Shown piece after piece: positions 1-9,693 of a stretch of 64,000 nt of DNA. Source of the stretch: Bog-473 sp963850095 (lineage in GTDB: Bacteria; Actinomycetota; Acidimicrobiia; Acidimicrobiales; RAAP-2). Each line of letters begins with the position of its first letter. Position 1 is the stretch's first letter. The stretch spans positions 186,001 through 250,000 of the forward strand of contig CAWKJX010000014.1 of NCBI GenBank assembly GCA_963850095.1, read 5' to 3'. The position numbers were made by a program, and so were the translations under genes. Below the pieces are notes generated by a model. It was given only the letters and a program-made list of their open reading frames with translations. It did not search any database and had not been told where the DNA came from.

Positions 1-491
1 GTGCCGAACGGCTTCTCCATAATGATCCGCGCCCGCTCGACCAGCTTGGCCTCGGCCAGCAGTTGCAGGACCAGGCGGACGGCCGGGGGCGGGATGCTCA
101 GGTAGTGCAGGCGCCGCACGTCGCCGCCCATTTCGTCCTCCAACCGTCCGACCGCCCCCGACATCGCCTCCGGACCGGCTGCGGTCGAGACGAAACTCAG
201 CCGCCGCTCGAAGTTGGCCCACTGGAGCAGGGAGACCTTCTTGGTGGCGAAGCGGTCACACGCCTCCCGGGCGATGTTGCGGAAGTCCTCGTCACTCAGA
301 TCCTTCGTGGAGCTGCCGATGATGCGGTAGTCGGGCATCAGGCCCGACGTGGAGAGGTGGAGCAATCCGGGCAACAGTTTGCGAGCGGCCAGGTCCCCGG
401 TCGCGCCGAACAGCACAATGACGTGGGGCTCCAGACGCCTGGCCTCCGCCGGGGTCTCGTCGAGCGCCTCTTCCGTCGCGATCGCACCCAT
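1..491 (-). CDS. zwf: Glucose-6-phosphate dehydrogenase, N-terminal part (cut by window edge)
   Basis: This is the first 163 residues of glucose-6-phosphate dehydrogenase, which oxidises glucose 6-phosphate to 6-phosphogluconolactone with NAD(P) in the cytosol. The dinucleotide-binding motif GATGDLAARK lies at residues 29-38. The fragment runs into the substrate-binding motif MEKPFG at its end, so the rest lies beyond base 1. The ATG shares one base with the TGA stop of the upstream amidohydrolase gene (TGATG), which indicates translational coupling. The identification is firm from the two motifs and their spacing. Confidence 0.93.
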   Translation of the reverse strand, partial: MGAIATEEALDETPAEARRLEPHVIVLFGATGDLAARKLLPGLLHLSTSGLMPDYRIIGSSTKDLSDEDFRNIAREACDRFATKKVSLLQWANFERRLSFVSTAAGPEAMSGAVGRLEDEMGGDVRRLHYLSIPPPAVRLVLQLLAEAKLVERARIIMEKPFG

Positions 492-1680
492 CAGGACATC
501 GCCCGCCTTTCGTTCAGCTCCGCCACGTTGGCGCCCATGATCTTGGGTACCGCCTCCTCGGGCAGCTTCTGCAGCTCGACCACCCAGTCGGTCGGCTCGG
601 GCAGCCCCTCCACGTGCGGCCAATCCGACCCGAAGATGACCCGGTCGTCGCCCACGAGCTCGACGATTTCGTCGACGTCGTCCTCCCAGAACGGGTTGAT
701 CCACACGTGGCGGCGGAAGGTCTCGACCGGGTCCTCGCCGAAGTAGCCCGGCATGCGCCGCGCCGTCGTGCGCAGCTTGCGAAAGAGGGGAGCCAGGAAC
801 TCCGAGCCGTTCTCGACCGAGGCCACGCGCACGTTGGGGAACCGGACGAACAGCTTCTCGAGGATCAGGGTGGCCAGCCAGTCGTGGGCCGCCCGCTCAA
901 TGGCGAACATCTTTATGCTCGGCCGCCCCGCCCCGCCCCCCTTGAACGTGGCCGCGAAGCCGTCGACGGCGTAGCCGTTGGACGACAACCCGGCGTCCCC
1001 GGCGTGCACCACCACCGTGATGCCGGCCTCGTTGACCCGGGCCCAGAAGGGGTCGAACTCGCCGGCCGCCGGCGAGCGCGGCCCCGAGGCCGTCACGGGC
1101 GCCGCCGCCCGCAGCACCACCGTGCGGGCGTCCTGGTCCAGGGCCCATTCCAGCTCCTTGACCGCCTCGTCGACGTCGACCAGCGTGATGTAGGGCGCCG
1201 CGAAAATGCGGTCGGCGTAGGCCATGCCCCAGTCCTCGGCCAGCCAGCGGTTGAAGGCACGGAAGAGCAGCACGACCGCTCCGGGGTCGTCCCTGAGGGC
1301 CTCCTCGTAGAGCATGCCGAGGGTGGGGAAGAGCCAGACCTTGGCCAACCCCTGCGCGTCCATCACGGCCAGCCGCGCCTCGCGGTCGCGGTACTCGGGC
1401 CGGATGGGCTCGGGCGTGCCCATCAGCTGGTGCATCGGCACGCCGTTGGGATTGCCCCGGAAGTAGTCGGACAGGGCGCCCGCGGGCGAAATCGGGTTGA
1501 ACGTCGGATTGCTCACGGCACGGCTGACGCGTCCCCCAGGGCGTGGTAGCGGCGGCCGTTGATCTCGACCCACTCGATGACCCGCGGCCCGAGTGCGGGG
1601 TCGAGATGCCGGGTGAAGGCGTCGAGCGCCTCGTAGTAGTGGTTGTCGGCGTCGAAGACGGGTGCGTCGAGCGTGTGCAT
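491..1680 (-). CDS. Amidohydrolase-2 family metal-dependent hydrolase (one frameshift)
   Basis: This is a TIM-barrel amidohydrolase of the amidohydrolase_2 family; the substrate is unknown. The N-terminus carries DADNHYYE, the middle HAGDAG and the C-terminus GSDWPHVEG, which are typical metal and active-site stretches. The reading frame breaks at a run of five C at 1533-1537. With six bases there, the sequence reads through from the N-terminal part into the 340-residue remainder, giving about 396 residues, so a one-base homopolymer loss is likely. The ATG at 1680 is preceded by GGGAGGG seven bases upstream. It lies in a minus-strand operon with SDR and nitroreductase genes upstream and zwf downstream. 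Confidence 0.85.
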
Positions 1681-1724
1681 GGTCAGCCCTCCCGGGGTCG
1701 GCCTGGCGGGGCGCACCCCAGACT

Positions 1725-2429
1725 CTATTGGCTGGCGCGCGGCGGCCCGGCCGAGGTGTGCCGCACCCCGGGCGGATCCACCGCCCATTCGGGGGGCTGC
1801 CCCCACTGCTCGCCGAACACCAACTCCGGGAGCGGGCGCCGGCGCACCGGCCCGTGTCGTCCCTGGGGCCGGCCCAACGTGATGGTGGCCATGAGGTCGA
1901 CCTCTTCGGGCATGTGCAGCAACTCCTGCAAGTCCTTCTGGGCGAAGTGGTGCAGGCCGGTCAGGACCCCGCCGTAGCCGAGCGCCCGGGCGGCCAGCAG
2001 CAGGTTCTGGCAGGCGGGGTAGATGGAGGCGCCGTCGGTCTTGGCCGAGCGCGATCGGTAGGGCACGTAGCAGGCCAGGACGAGCACCGGCACGGACGCG
2101 AAGGTGTCGACGTAGTGCTGCATGGTGCGGGCCATGCGCGCCTTGGGCGAGTCGGCGTCGGCGCCCGAGCCCCTGTCGTAGCCGTCCTCCGCCCTCTTGG
2201 CGGCCCAGAACTGCGCCGCGCCCGCCCCGATGAGCCGCTTGGCCTCGGCCGCCACGGGTCCGTCGCGCAGCACCACGAACCGGAAAGGTTGTCGGTTGGA
2301 GCCGCTGGGCGCCCGCGTGGCCGCGAAGAGGATGTCGCGCAGGGCCTCGTCGGGGATCGGCTCGTCGGTGTAGCGGCGGATGGCCCTGGTGGTCAGCAGC
2401 CCCTGGTAGAGCGAGACCTCGTCGTTCAT
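1725..2429 (-). CDS. Nitroreductase-family FMN oxidoreductase
   Basis: This 234-residue protein belongs to the nitroreductase fold, FMN-dependent NAD(P)H oxidoreductases acting on nitro, quinone or related substrates. The N-terminus has the family signature TTRAIRRYTDEPIP followed by RAPSGSNRQPFRFVVL, which shapes the FMN site. A later YPACQNLLLAARALGYG segment is also standard for the family. Its ATG overlaps the stop of the upstream SDR gene by the ATGA arrangement, so the two are probably cotranslated. The physiological substrate cannot be told; pairing with an SDR and an amidohydrolase suggests breakdown of a small organic compound. Confidence 0.88.
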   Translation of the reverse strand: MNDEVSLYQGLLTTRAIRRYTDEPIPDEALRDILFAATRAPSGSNRQPFRFVVLRDGPVAAEAKRLIGAGAAQFWAAKRAEDGYDRGSGADADSPKARMARTMQHYVDTFASVPVLVLACYVPYRSRSAKTDGASIYPACQNLLLAARALGYGGVLTGLHHFAQKDLQELLHMPEEVDLMATITLGRPQGRHGPVRRRPLPELVFGEQWGQPPEWAVDPPGVRHTSAGPPRASQ

Positions 2430-3196
2430 CGTGTCGGCCCGCCCCCGTCGACGTCGATCCGTTGCCCGCTCACGTAGCCGGCACCCTCCGAGACGAGGAA
2501 GCGCACGACCCGGCCCACGTCGGCCGGGACGCACACGTGGCCGAAGGGAAAGGCGGGGTCGAGCGTGTGGATCTCCTCCACCCCACCCGCCTTGACCAGG
2601 CGCCGTCCCATTTCGGAGACGACGAGACCCGGCGCCACCACGTTGACGTGAATCCCGTGGCGCACCTCCTCCTTGGCCAGGGTGAAGGCCAGCGACTCGA
2701 GCGCCGCCTTGGCCACGTTGTAGGGCGCGCCGCGGGCCGGGTTCCGCTGTGCGTTCACCGACGACACCATGACCACGTCGCCCCGGGGGCGGTCGCGCAT
2801 GAGGGGAACGAACAACTGGGACAAGTGGAAGGCGCCCATGACGTGAATACCGAACAGCCGTTCCATCTCCGTCGGGTCGGTGTCCGCCACGGTCCCACCC
2901 CGGCTGGCGATGCCCGCGTTGGACACGACGATGTCGACCGCGCCGTGCGCGCCGAGCACCTCGTCGCGCAGGAGCTGGCACTGCTCCCGTGATTCCACGG
3001 CGGCCCGGTGGATGGTGGCCGTCCCACCCGCGTTGGCGATGGCCTTGGCCGTCTCCTCGGCCGCCTCGGCGTGGCGGTGGTAGACGATGGCGACGGTGGC
3101 GCCGGCGCCGGCCAGCTCCTCGCTGATGCCGCGCCCGACGCCGCGGCCTCCCCCGCTGACCAGAGCCACACGTCCGGCCAGGTCCATGCCCGTCAT
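2426..3196 (-). CDS. Short-chain dehydrogenase/reductase
   Basis: This is a 256-residue classical SDR, an NAD(P)H-dependent oxidoreductase acting on alcohol or carbonyl groups. The cofactor motif GGGRGVGRG lies near residues 15-23, SNAG near residue 92, and the catalytic Ser and YNVAK follow in the middle. The C-terminal SGQRIDVDGG is typical of FabG-like members. It is the first gene of a four-gene minus-strand operon (SDR, nitroreductase, amidohydrolase, zwf). It diverges from the secreted glycosidase, with about 100 bp between the two starts. The substrate is unknown. Confidence 0.88.
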   Translation of the reverse strand: MTGMDLAGRVALVSGGGRGVGRGISEELAGAGATVAIVYHRHAEAAEETAKAIANAGGTATIHRAAVESREQCQLLRDEVLGAHGAVDIVVSNAGIASRGGTVADTDPTEMERLFGIHVMGAFHLSQLFVPLMRDRPRGDVVMVSSVNAQRNPARGAPYNVAKAALESLAFTLAKEEVRHGIHVNVVAPGLVVSEMGRRLVKAGGVEEIHTLDPAFPFGHVCVPADVGRVVRFLVSEGAGYVSGQRIDVDGGGPTR

Positions 3197-3296
3197 GGCG
3201 CTGACCCTACCAACGCGTCGGCGCCCGTCGCCTTATTACCTCGCTCTTAGTTCTTGCCCCCGGACCGGCGGGACCTGTCCGATAGCTTGGCCCGCC

Positions 3297-5377
3297 GTGC
3301 CAAAAACCCCGCGACTCTCCCGCCCCGTCGCGCTGGTCGCGCTCGCCGTCGCTGCCCTGGTCGTTCCGCTCGCGCCGCTCGCCGCTCCGACCGCTGCGGC
3401 CGCGACGCCGGCCGTTCCTCCGCTGACATTCCTTCACGTCGTCACGCCGACCGGCGGAAGTGATCTCACGCCCTACCTGGCCGACGGGCAGGGGCGCCAG
3501 GTCCTACTGCACGGGGCGGCCGCCGTCGGGCTGCAGGACGTCGCCTATCCGAAAGCCGGCAACGGACCTGCCCTTTTCCCGGTGTCGCCCTCCGCCTACG
3601 ACGGCAGGTGTCCCAAGGCCTCGCCGCTGATCCCGCAACCACCGCTCTGCGAGGTGCAGGCCTCGGAGCCGGCCTTCACCCAGTCGACCGCCCCGGCCAG
3701 CGGCGACGACTTCGCCCAAATGCGCGCCCTCGGTTTCGACGTCGTGCGCCTCGTTCTCAACTGGAGCCAACTGGAGCCGACACCCGGCACGTATTCGGCG
3801 ACCTACCTCGATCGCGTGGAGCAGGTGGTCGGCTGGGCGCGCCAGCAGGGCATCTACGTCATCCTGGACATGCACCAGGATCAGTACTCGCGCTACATCC
3901 TGCCTGCCGATGCCAAGACCGCCCCGTCCGGGTGCACCCCCTCCGGCGGTGGGGACGGCGCGCCGGGCTGGGCCGTCCAGACCGACGGCAAGCCGGGCTG
4001 CGCGCTCTACGGCATCGACGAACTGAACCCGGCCGAGTCGGCCGCCTTCTACAACTTCTGGCAGAACAGCCCGGTCGCGGCGCCCCAGGGAAAGGCTCCG
4101 GGCACCGGATTGCAGGACCACTACATCGGCGCCCTGGCCGCGCTGGCGACGCACTTCGAGAACGACCCGGCTGTCCTCGGCTACGAGCTGATGAACGAGC
4201 CGCAACCGGGCTCCATCGGCTCGCTGCCCGCGGCCAACGGCTACAGCGCCAGCAGCCAGGAGCTCTACCCCTTCTACCAGCGGGCGATCGAGGCGCTCAC
4301 CGGCGTGCGCGACGGACTGCCCACCTGCCCGACCTCGAGCCCGACCTCGTTGAGCGATTCCTGCGCCTACCCGAGTCTGGCGTCGGTGTCCAGGCAGCAG
4401 ATCTTCTTCGAGCCGCTGGCCTACCGCAACCTGGTCGACTTCTCCGTGCAGGTCAGCGCGCCCTTCACCACGTATCCCAACATGGTGTACGCGCCGCACG
4501 TCTACACCTACGCGTTCACCATCGAGCAAGACCTCCTGGGCCTGCCGGCCAAGGAGGGTGGCTTCCCACCCGACTTCACCTTTGGGTACCAGACGGCGGA
4601 GTCCGAGGCGCAGGCCATGCATTCGGCCGTTTTCGTCACCGAATTCGGCGACTCGTCGAGCACCGACGGCACCATATTGTCCAACGAGCTCGCGGCCCAG
4701 GAGGCGACGCAGACAGGTGGCACGTTGTGGGCCTGGAAGGGACTGGCCAGGGCGCCGGGAACGTGTTGGTGCACGCGTTGGCAGCTCTCGAGCTACCAGA
4801 CGACGGCCAATGGCACGGCGGGCAACGGGAATCCGCGGCGGCCACCCTCGCCCAACGACCTCCTGATCGCCAGCCGGCAGCGCCTGCTCATGCGGGTGTG
4901 GCCGGTGGCCACGGCAGGCCGCCTCGGGGCCTACGCGTTCGACCCGACCACGCGCAGCTTCGACATGGTGGCGCAGTCGACGGCGGCCAACCGCAGGGGC
5001 GACACATCGACCGACACCGTCGTGTTCATCCCTTCGACCGTGCCCGGCGCGGTTCGGGTGCGAGGCGCCGCGGTGCTCGACTCGGTGGTCACCCGGCCCG
5101 ACGGGAGCCGGTTGGCCTACGTCACCACCAACTCAGCCGCTCAGGCGGCGGCCTCCTACACCATTACCGTCGGAACGCCGTCGTCGACCCTGGGGTCCCT
5201 GGTCGAGGCCGAGGCGGACCACCCCCTCCCGCCGATCAGCGAGCCGACCGCGCGCGCCCTGGCGGAGGACGCATTGACACCGAGGCACACTCGCCGGACA
5301 AGTCGGTCGCGGCCAACGCACAGCTCGTGCAGGGCTTGGCCGGGATCGTGCTGGGTTCGAGCGACCCGAACAGCTGA
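3297..5377 (+). CDS. Secreted GH5 endoglycoceramidase-like glycosidase (one frameshift near the C-terminus)
   Basis: This looks like a secreted glycoside hydrolase family 5 enzyme resembling endoglycoceramidases, which cleave the bond between oligosaccharide and ceramide; the exact substrate is inference. From a GTG at 3297 the protein begins with a signal peptide (basic start, Ala/Leu/Val-rich stretch, Ala-rich cleavage region near residue 30). The acid/base Glu is about E301 in YELMNEP and the nucleophile about E449 in FVTEFGDSS. An Arg- and Trp-containing C-terminal beta domain follows. The frame is lost between about 5210 and 5290 and continues one frame over with SPDKSVAANAQLVQGLAG to the stop at 5377. 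The protein is about 692 residues when corrected. Confidence 0.82.
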
Positions 5378-5420
5378 GGCGCCGGCGCGGGACGACGTGT
5401 GGGCGACCCACCCCTACCGA

Positions 5421-5446
5421 CGCTCCCGCCCGTACCAGCGGGAGCG
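5421..5446. terminator. Nine-bp inverted repeat between convergent genes
   Basis: CGCTCCCGC at 5421-5429 pairs perfectly with GCGGGAGCG at 5438-5446 around an eight-base loop. It sits between the converging GH5 and nitrilase-like genes, so it probably serves as a two-way transcription stop. There is no T-run, which is common for hairpin terminators in very GC-rich actinomycetes. A second shorter hairpin (TCGCCC-AGA-GGGCGA) follows at 5463-5477. Confidence 0.6.
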
Positions 5447-5483
5447 GCCGTGGGCACGAGTTTCGCCCAGAGGGCGAGTTCCG

Positions 5484-6344
5484 CTACGCCGCCGGCGCCC
5501 TCCCGACGAGCTCGCCGTAGAGGCCCGGCCGGCGCTCGTCCTCCAACAGCGCGCACTCGCCCTCGCGCTTGTAGGCCAGGTGCAGGTCGATGCGGTGCAC
5601 CAGGAGCTCGGCCGGGCTGGCCCGGCCCGGCACCGCCGCGCTGGCCTGCTCGACCACCGTCCCGGTCGGGGCGATAATGCGGCTCGAGCCGAGCAGGGTC
5701 GACGTCGAGTGCGACCCGGCCTGGTTGGCCTGCACCCACCACTGGCTGTTGGTCAGCGCCAGGGCGGGGTGCAGCAGGTCCCAGGCCGGGGCGCCCTCCA
5801 CCTCGTAGGCGCACGGAGCCAACACCAGACGGGCCCCGCGCAGCGCCAGGGTCCGTGCCACCTCGGGGAAGTCGCCGTCGAAGCCGACGACGAGACCGAC
5901 TGTCCCGAGTGTCGGGTCGTCGAACGTCGTCAGGCGGTCTCCGGGCGAGAACACGTTGGGTTCGAGGGTCGGTGGGTACAGGTGGGCCTTGCGATGCCAG
6001 GCCACCAGGTCCCCCTGCGCATTGAGGACGAGGGCGGTGTCGTGGATCAGCCCGTCCGGTCCGACCTCGGGCACACTGCCGGCCGCCAGGTAGACGCCGT
6101 GGGCGCGCGCCGCGTCGGCCAGGCGTTGGGTGCGCGGGCCGGAGAGCGGCTCGGCGTCGCGCCGCACGTCGCCCCCGAGCGTCTCGGGGTCGTAGCCGCA
6201 CGACCACAGTTCGGGCAGCACGAGGAGGTCCACGCCACGGGCGGCGGCCGTCTCGACCATGCCCAGGGCCACCGAAAGGTTCTGCTTGGGCTCGCCCGGG
6301 GCCGGGAGCCACTGGGCCACCCCCACCAGCAGGTCCCGCTTCAC
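5484..6344 (-). CDS. Nitrilase-superfamily protein lacking the catalytic cysteine
   Basis: This 286-residue protein has the carbon-nitrogen hydrolase fold. Two of the three catalytic residues are present: E45 in LPELWS and K119 in HRKAHLYP. The nucleophile position, normally Cys in a motif like GLxICYDxxFPE, reads GLVVGFDGDFPE, with Gly154 in place of Cys. The codon is GGC where TGC/TGT would be expected, and the frame is clean around it. Hydrolysis of amides or nitriles by the usual thioester route should therefore be impossible. It may be a pseudoenzyme, a regulator or a partner protein. The downstream gene encodes an agmatinase-like ureohydrolase, and N-carbamoylputrescine amidases of this fold often work beside such enzymes. 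Confidence 0.85.
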   Translation of the reverse strand: MKRDLLVGVAQWLPAPGEPKQNLSVALGMVETAAARGVDLLVLPELWSCGYDPETLGGDVRRDAEPLSGPRTQRLADAARAHGVYLAAGSVPEVGPDGLIHDTALVLNAQGDLVAWHRKAHLYPPTLEPNVFSPGDRLTTFDDPTLGTVGLVVGFDGDFPEVARTLALRGARLVLAPCAYEVEGAPAWDLLHPALALTNSQWWVQANQAGSHSTSTLLGSSRIIAPTGTVVEQASAAVPGRASPAELLVHRIDLHLAYKREGECALLEDERRPGLYGELVGRAPAA

Positions 6345-6441
6345 GTCCCCACCAGATTCACGCGCTCCTCGTCGTCGCCCTCCTGACCCGCACGCTACGG
6401 GGGCAACGTTCAGGGAGCGTTTCCCCGTTGTGAATGGCGTG

Positions 6442-7422
6442 TTACGGGCGCGGCCCGGTCAGGAGGGTCGGGCCCTGCGCCAGCAGCGTCACCAGCTCGT
6501 AGAGGACGTGCGACGCCGCCACGGCGGTGATCTCGGCGTGGTCGTAGGCGGGCGACACCTCCACGACGTCGCCGCCCACCACGGTCGCCGGTCCCAGCCC
6601 TCGCAGCAGGCGCAGCAACTCCCGGCTCGTGAGGCCACCCGCCTCGGGCGTGCCCGTGCCCGGGGCGTGGGCCGGGTCGAGGACGTCGATGTCGACCGAC
6701 ACGTAGACCGGCGCGTCGCCCACCCGCTCCAGCACACCGGCCACCACGGCGGCGATGCCGAGCTCGGCCACCTCGTCCGTCGTCACCTGCGCGAACCCCA
6801 TGCCGGCGTCGTCGGTCAGGTCACTCACCCCGTACAGCGGGCCACGCAGACCGACGTGGACACTGCGGTCCTGCCGCAGCAGGCCCTCTTCCCAGGCCCG
6901 GCGGAAGGGCGTCCCGTGGGTGTAGCGCTGCCCGAAGTAGGTGTCCCAGGTGTCGAGGTGCGCGTCGAAGTGCACCAGGGCGAGCGGACCGTGCCGCCCG
7001 GCGGTGGCGCGCAGCAGCGGGAGTGCAATGGTGTGGTCGCCTCCGACCGCCACCAACTGCCCCCCGTGCGCCAGCAGCCTGTCCGCCGCCGCCTGAATTT
7101 GGGACACCGCCTCCTCCGTGCTGAAGGGCGTGCAGGCGATGTCACCGGCGTCGACCACCTGGGCCAGTTCGAACGGCAGCGCGTCGGCCGCCGGGTGGTA
7201 CGGGCGCAGCAGCCGGGAGGCCTGGCGCACGGCGGCCGGGCCGAAGCGCGCCCCCGGCCGGTAGCTCGTCCCGCCGTCGAAGGGCACCCCGACGACGGCG
7301 ATGTCCCACGACGGCACCTGTGCCGCCTCGGGCAGCCGGGCGAAAGTGGCCAGGCCGGCGTAGCGGGGCTCGACGCTGGCGTCGGCCGGCCCGATCCGGA
7401 CCGGCGTGTCGCCCTCGGCCAT
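6442..7422 (-). CDS. speB: Agmatinase/ureohydrolase family protein
   Basis: This 326-residue protein belongs to the arginase/agmatinase family, dinuclear manganese enzymes that release urea from guanidino compounds. Metal ligands are visible as H130 in GGDHTIALP, D153/H155/D157 in FDAHLDTWD, and D244/D246 in VDIDVLDPAHAPGTG. The C-terminal GGDVVEVSPAYDHAEIT is also conserved. The substrate could be agmatine, guanidinobutyrate or another guanidino compound, so the symbol is by family only. Its ATG shares one base with the stop of the upstream serine-hydrolase gene (TGATG), suggesting coupled translation. Confidence 0.85.
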   Translation of the reverse strand: MAEGDTPVRIGPADASVEPRYAGLATFARLPEAAQVPSWDIAVVGVPFDGGTSYRPGARFGPAAVRQASRLLRPYHPAADALPFELAQVVDAGDIACTPFSTEEAVSQIQAAADRLLAHGGQLVAVGGDHTIALPLLRATAGRHGPLALVHFDAHLDTWDTYFGQRYTHGTPFRRAWEEGLLRQDRSVHVGLRGPLYGVSDLTDDAGMGFAQVTTDEVAELGIAAVVAGVLERVGDAPVYVSVDIDVLDPAHAPGTGTPEAGGLTSRELLRLLRGLGPATVVGGDVVEVSPAYDHAEITAVAASHVLYELVTLLAQGPTLLTGPRP

Positions 7423-8649
7423 CAGTCGTCGAGGGCCTGGTAGACGAGCGCCCGCAGCTGGGCCCGGAACGGGTAGGCCGCCGACGGGAAGAGCTGGGTC
7501 ATGAACACGGCGAAGAGGTCCTCGACCGGGTCGATCCAGAAAGCGGTGCTGGCGGCGCCGCCCCAGTAGTACTCGCCGGCCGAGCCCGCCATGGCCGTGG
7601 CCGCCGGCCCCAGGCCGACGGCGAAGCCGAGCCCGAAGCCGACGCCGTCGAAGTTGGCCTCGCCGAAGCCGCCGACGGCCAGGTCCTGCAGCGTGGCGCC
7701 ACCGGGCAGGTGGTTGCGCGTCATGAGCTCAATCGTCTTGCGGCCGAGCACCCGCCGCCCGTCGAGCTGGCCGCCGTTGGCCAACATCTGGCAGAAGGCC
7801 ACGTAGTCGTGCGTGGTCGAGACCAGCCCGCCGGCCCCGGAGAGATAGGACGGGGGCGCCGTCACTTTTATGCCGAACGGGCCCTCCTCGAGCAATTTGG
7901 GCGTGTTGCCCGGCCGGTACTGGTAGAGCGCGGCCAGCCGGGACAGCTGCGGCTCGGGGACGTAGAAGCCGGTGTCGACCATGCCGAGCGGCTCGAAGAC
8001 CTCGCGGGCCAGGTACTCGTCGAAGGGCAGCCCCGACAGGATCTCGACCAGCCGGCCCACGATGTCCGTCGAGAGCCCGTAGTTCCAGTGCGTTCCGGGG
8101 TGGAACTTGAGGGGGTGCTCGGCCAGCAGCGCCGTCACGCTCTCGAGCGTCTGCCCCGCCCCCTGGGCCTGGCGGGCCTCGGCGAAGGCGGCGTCGATCG
8201 GGTTGCCCGGGAAGAGCGCGCCCGGCAAGGCCCGTCGTGTGCATCAGGACGTCGCGCATGTTCATCGGCCGGTCGGGTTTGACCAGCGTGACCGTGCCGG
8301 CCTCGTCCACCTCGCCCACCTGCTGGGTCCTCCACTCGGGGATGTAGCGACGCACCGGGTCGAGCAGCTGGAACTTGCCCCGCTCGTAGAGCTGCATGAG
8401 CGCCACGGACGCGATGGGCTTGGTCATGGAGAAGATGCGGAAGATGGTGTCGTCCTCCATGGCGATGCCCCGCTCGCGGTCCATCAGGCCGAGCGAGCGG
8501 TGGTAGGCGACGTGCCCGCCGCGTACCACGGTGATCTGGCAGCCGGCGATTTTGCCCGTGTCGACGTAGGTGGTGCCGAAGTGCTCGGTGATGCGCTCGA
8601 GGCGCGCCTCGCTCATCCCGGCCGCGTCGGGCTCGATCTTCATGGACAC
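7422..8649 (-). CDS. Beta-lactamase-family serine hydrolase (one frameshift)
   Basis: This is a class-C beta-lactamase-like serine hydrolase or esterase of about 409 residues when corrected. The nucleophile motif SMTK is at residues 74-77. A Tyr-containing motif WNYGLSTD lies in the second half, and the third motif region follows near YYWGGAAST. The N-terminal part is in one frame down to HTTGLAG and continues in the next frame as GALFPGNPIDAAF. Removing one A/T base around 8227-8228 restores the frame. No signal peptide is evident, so the protein is probably cytosolic. Families like this include EstB-type esterases more often than true beta-lactamases. Confidence 0.8.
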
Positions 8650-8665
8650 GTGCGCATCGCCTCCC

Positions 8666-9475
8666 TCAGGACTGTTGCTCTTCCTTCTTCCTACTCTGTT
8701 CCCGCAGGTACGAGGCCGTCCCCTCCAAGAAGGCGCCGACGTCCTGCGCCTTGCCGGCCACGATGTCGTGGAAGTACTGCGGCACGTAGACCTGGGCCGC
8801 GCCCGATTCGAGCCCGCCCAGAATGGCGTCCACGCACACCGACACCGGCTCAGCCTGCACGGGCAGGTCGGGGATGTCGTTGTCGGGCAGGGTGAACAGC
8901 TCGGTGTCGATCACGGCCGGGTAGACCACCATCACCTTCACCCCGCTGTCCCACAGGTCGACCGCCATGGCCTCGGAGAAAGCGGTGAGCGCCGCCTTCG
9001 AGGCGTCGTAGGCCGCCTCGCCGGGCGCACTCAGCGTGGCCGCGATGGACGAGATGTTGACGATGGTGCCCGAACCCCGGGCCAGCATCTGCGGGAGCAG
9101 GTCCATGGTGAGGCGCATGGGCGAGAGGTAGTTCACGTGCATGACGGCGGTGATGGTGTCGATGTCGAGCGCCGTCACGTGCCGCCGCTTGGGGATGCCG
9201 GCGTTGTTGACCAGGAGGTCCACCCCGCCGAAGGCGTCCATCACGTCGACGGCCAGCCGGTCCACGGCGTCGGGATCGGCCAGGTTGACCACCCACATGC
9301 GGCTGTCGGGGGAGTACTCCATGCAGCGGCCGACCACCTCGGACAGCAGCTCCGCCCGCCGGGCACAGATGCCGACGATGGCGCCGCGCTCGGCCAGCGC
9401 CTCGGCCAGCCCCGCCCCGATGCCCGAGGAGCCCCCGGTCACCAGCGTGCGAACTCCCTGTAGGTCCAAGCCCAT
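8666..9475 (-). CDS. Short-chain dehydrogenase/reductase
   Basis: This is a classical SDR of about 269 residues. TGGSSGIG near the N-terminus binds the cofactor, LVNNAGIP lies near residue 90, and the catalytic Ser and YDASK follow. The C-terminal tail is basic and acidic (EQSRKKEEQQS) and likely disordered. The ATG at 9475 fits the family start; an in-frame GTG at 9493 would add six residues. It is transcribed away from the kdp operon, with a shared upstream region of roughly 130 bp. The substrate is unknown. Confidence 0.87.
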   Translation of the reverse strand: MGLDLQGVRTLVTGGSSGIGAGLAEALAERGAIVGICARRAELLSEVVGRCMEYSPDSRMWVVNLADPDAVDRLAVDVMDAFGGVDLLVNNAGIPKRRHVTALDIDTITAVMHVNYLSPMRLTMDLLPQMLARGSGTIVNISSIAATLSAPGEAAYDASKAALTAFSEAMAVDLWDSGVKVMVVYPAVIDTELFTLPDNDIPDLPVQAEPVSVCVDAILGGLESGAAQVYVPQYFHDIVAGKAQDVGAFLEGTASYLREQSRKKEEQQS

Positions 9476-9538
9476 GGTCCACCCCACTTTCACTGCACGA
9501 CCATGCTCACCTTACGCACAGCTGGCGCCGGGCGGGTA

Positions 9539-9577
9539 TTGACATTCTGTTGACGCACGTCTCCGCCGCGTTGATAT
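9539..9577 (+). promoter_or_regulatory. Probable kdp promoter with tandem TTGAC repeats
   Basis: A -35 like TTGACG (9550-9555) and a -10 like TGATAT (9572-9577) are separated by 16 bases and would start transcription some 25 bases before the first small ORF. TTGAC occurs twice, at 9539 and 9550, exactly 11 bases apart, overlapping the -35. Direct repeats one helical turn apart are what OmpR-family response regulators such as KdpE usually bind. This is pattern matching only. Confidence 0.5.
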
Positions 9578-9609
9578 CGGGTTCACAAATGCACCACCAG
9601 CATGGGCCA

Positions 9610-9693
9610 ATGGCTGACTTCCTCGCAGTTTTGGGTTTCCTGGGCTTCGTCGCCGCGATGCTCGGTCTCATCTGGGCGTTGGACCGGGTATGA
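9610..9693 (+). CDS. 27-residue membrane peptide upstream of kdpF
   Basis: A 27-codon ORF begins ATGGCTGAC and encodes almost a single hydrophobic helix ending WALDRV. Its stop overlaps the kdpF start (ATGA). Similar very short hydrophobic ORFs precede kdpF in other high-GC kdp operons as far as I recall, but I do not know a function. It could be a second small subunit stabilising KdpA/KdpB or a leader peptide that couples translation of kdpF. The coding call rests on position, hydrophobicity and the tight overlap. Confidence 0.55.
   Translation: MADFLAVLGFLGFVAAMLGLIWALDRV

Noticed and set aside
3087..6386. A single open frame of about 1,100 codons on the plus strand
   Set aside because: Only 3297 to about 5280 is GH5 protein. 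The remainder is the opposite-strand shadow of the nitrilase-like gene, reached because a frameshift hides the GH5 stop.
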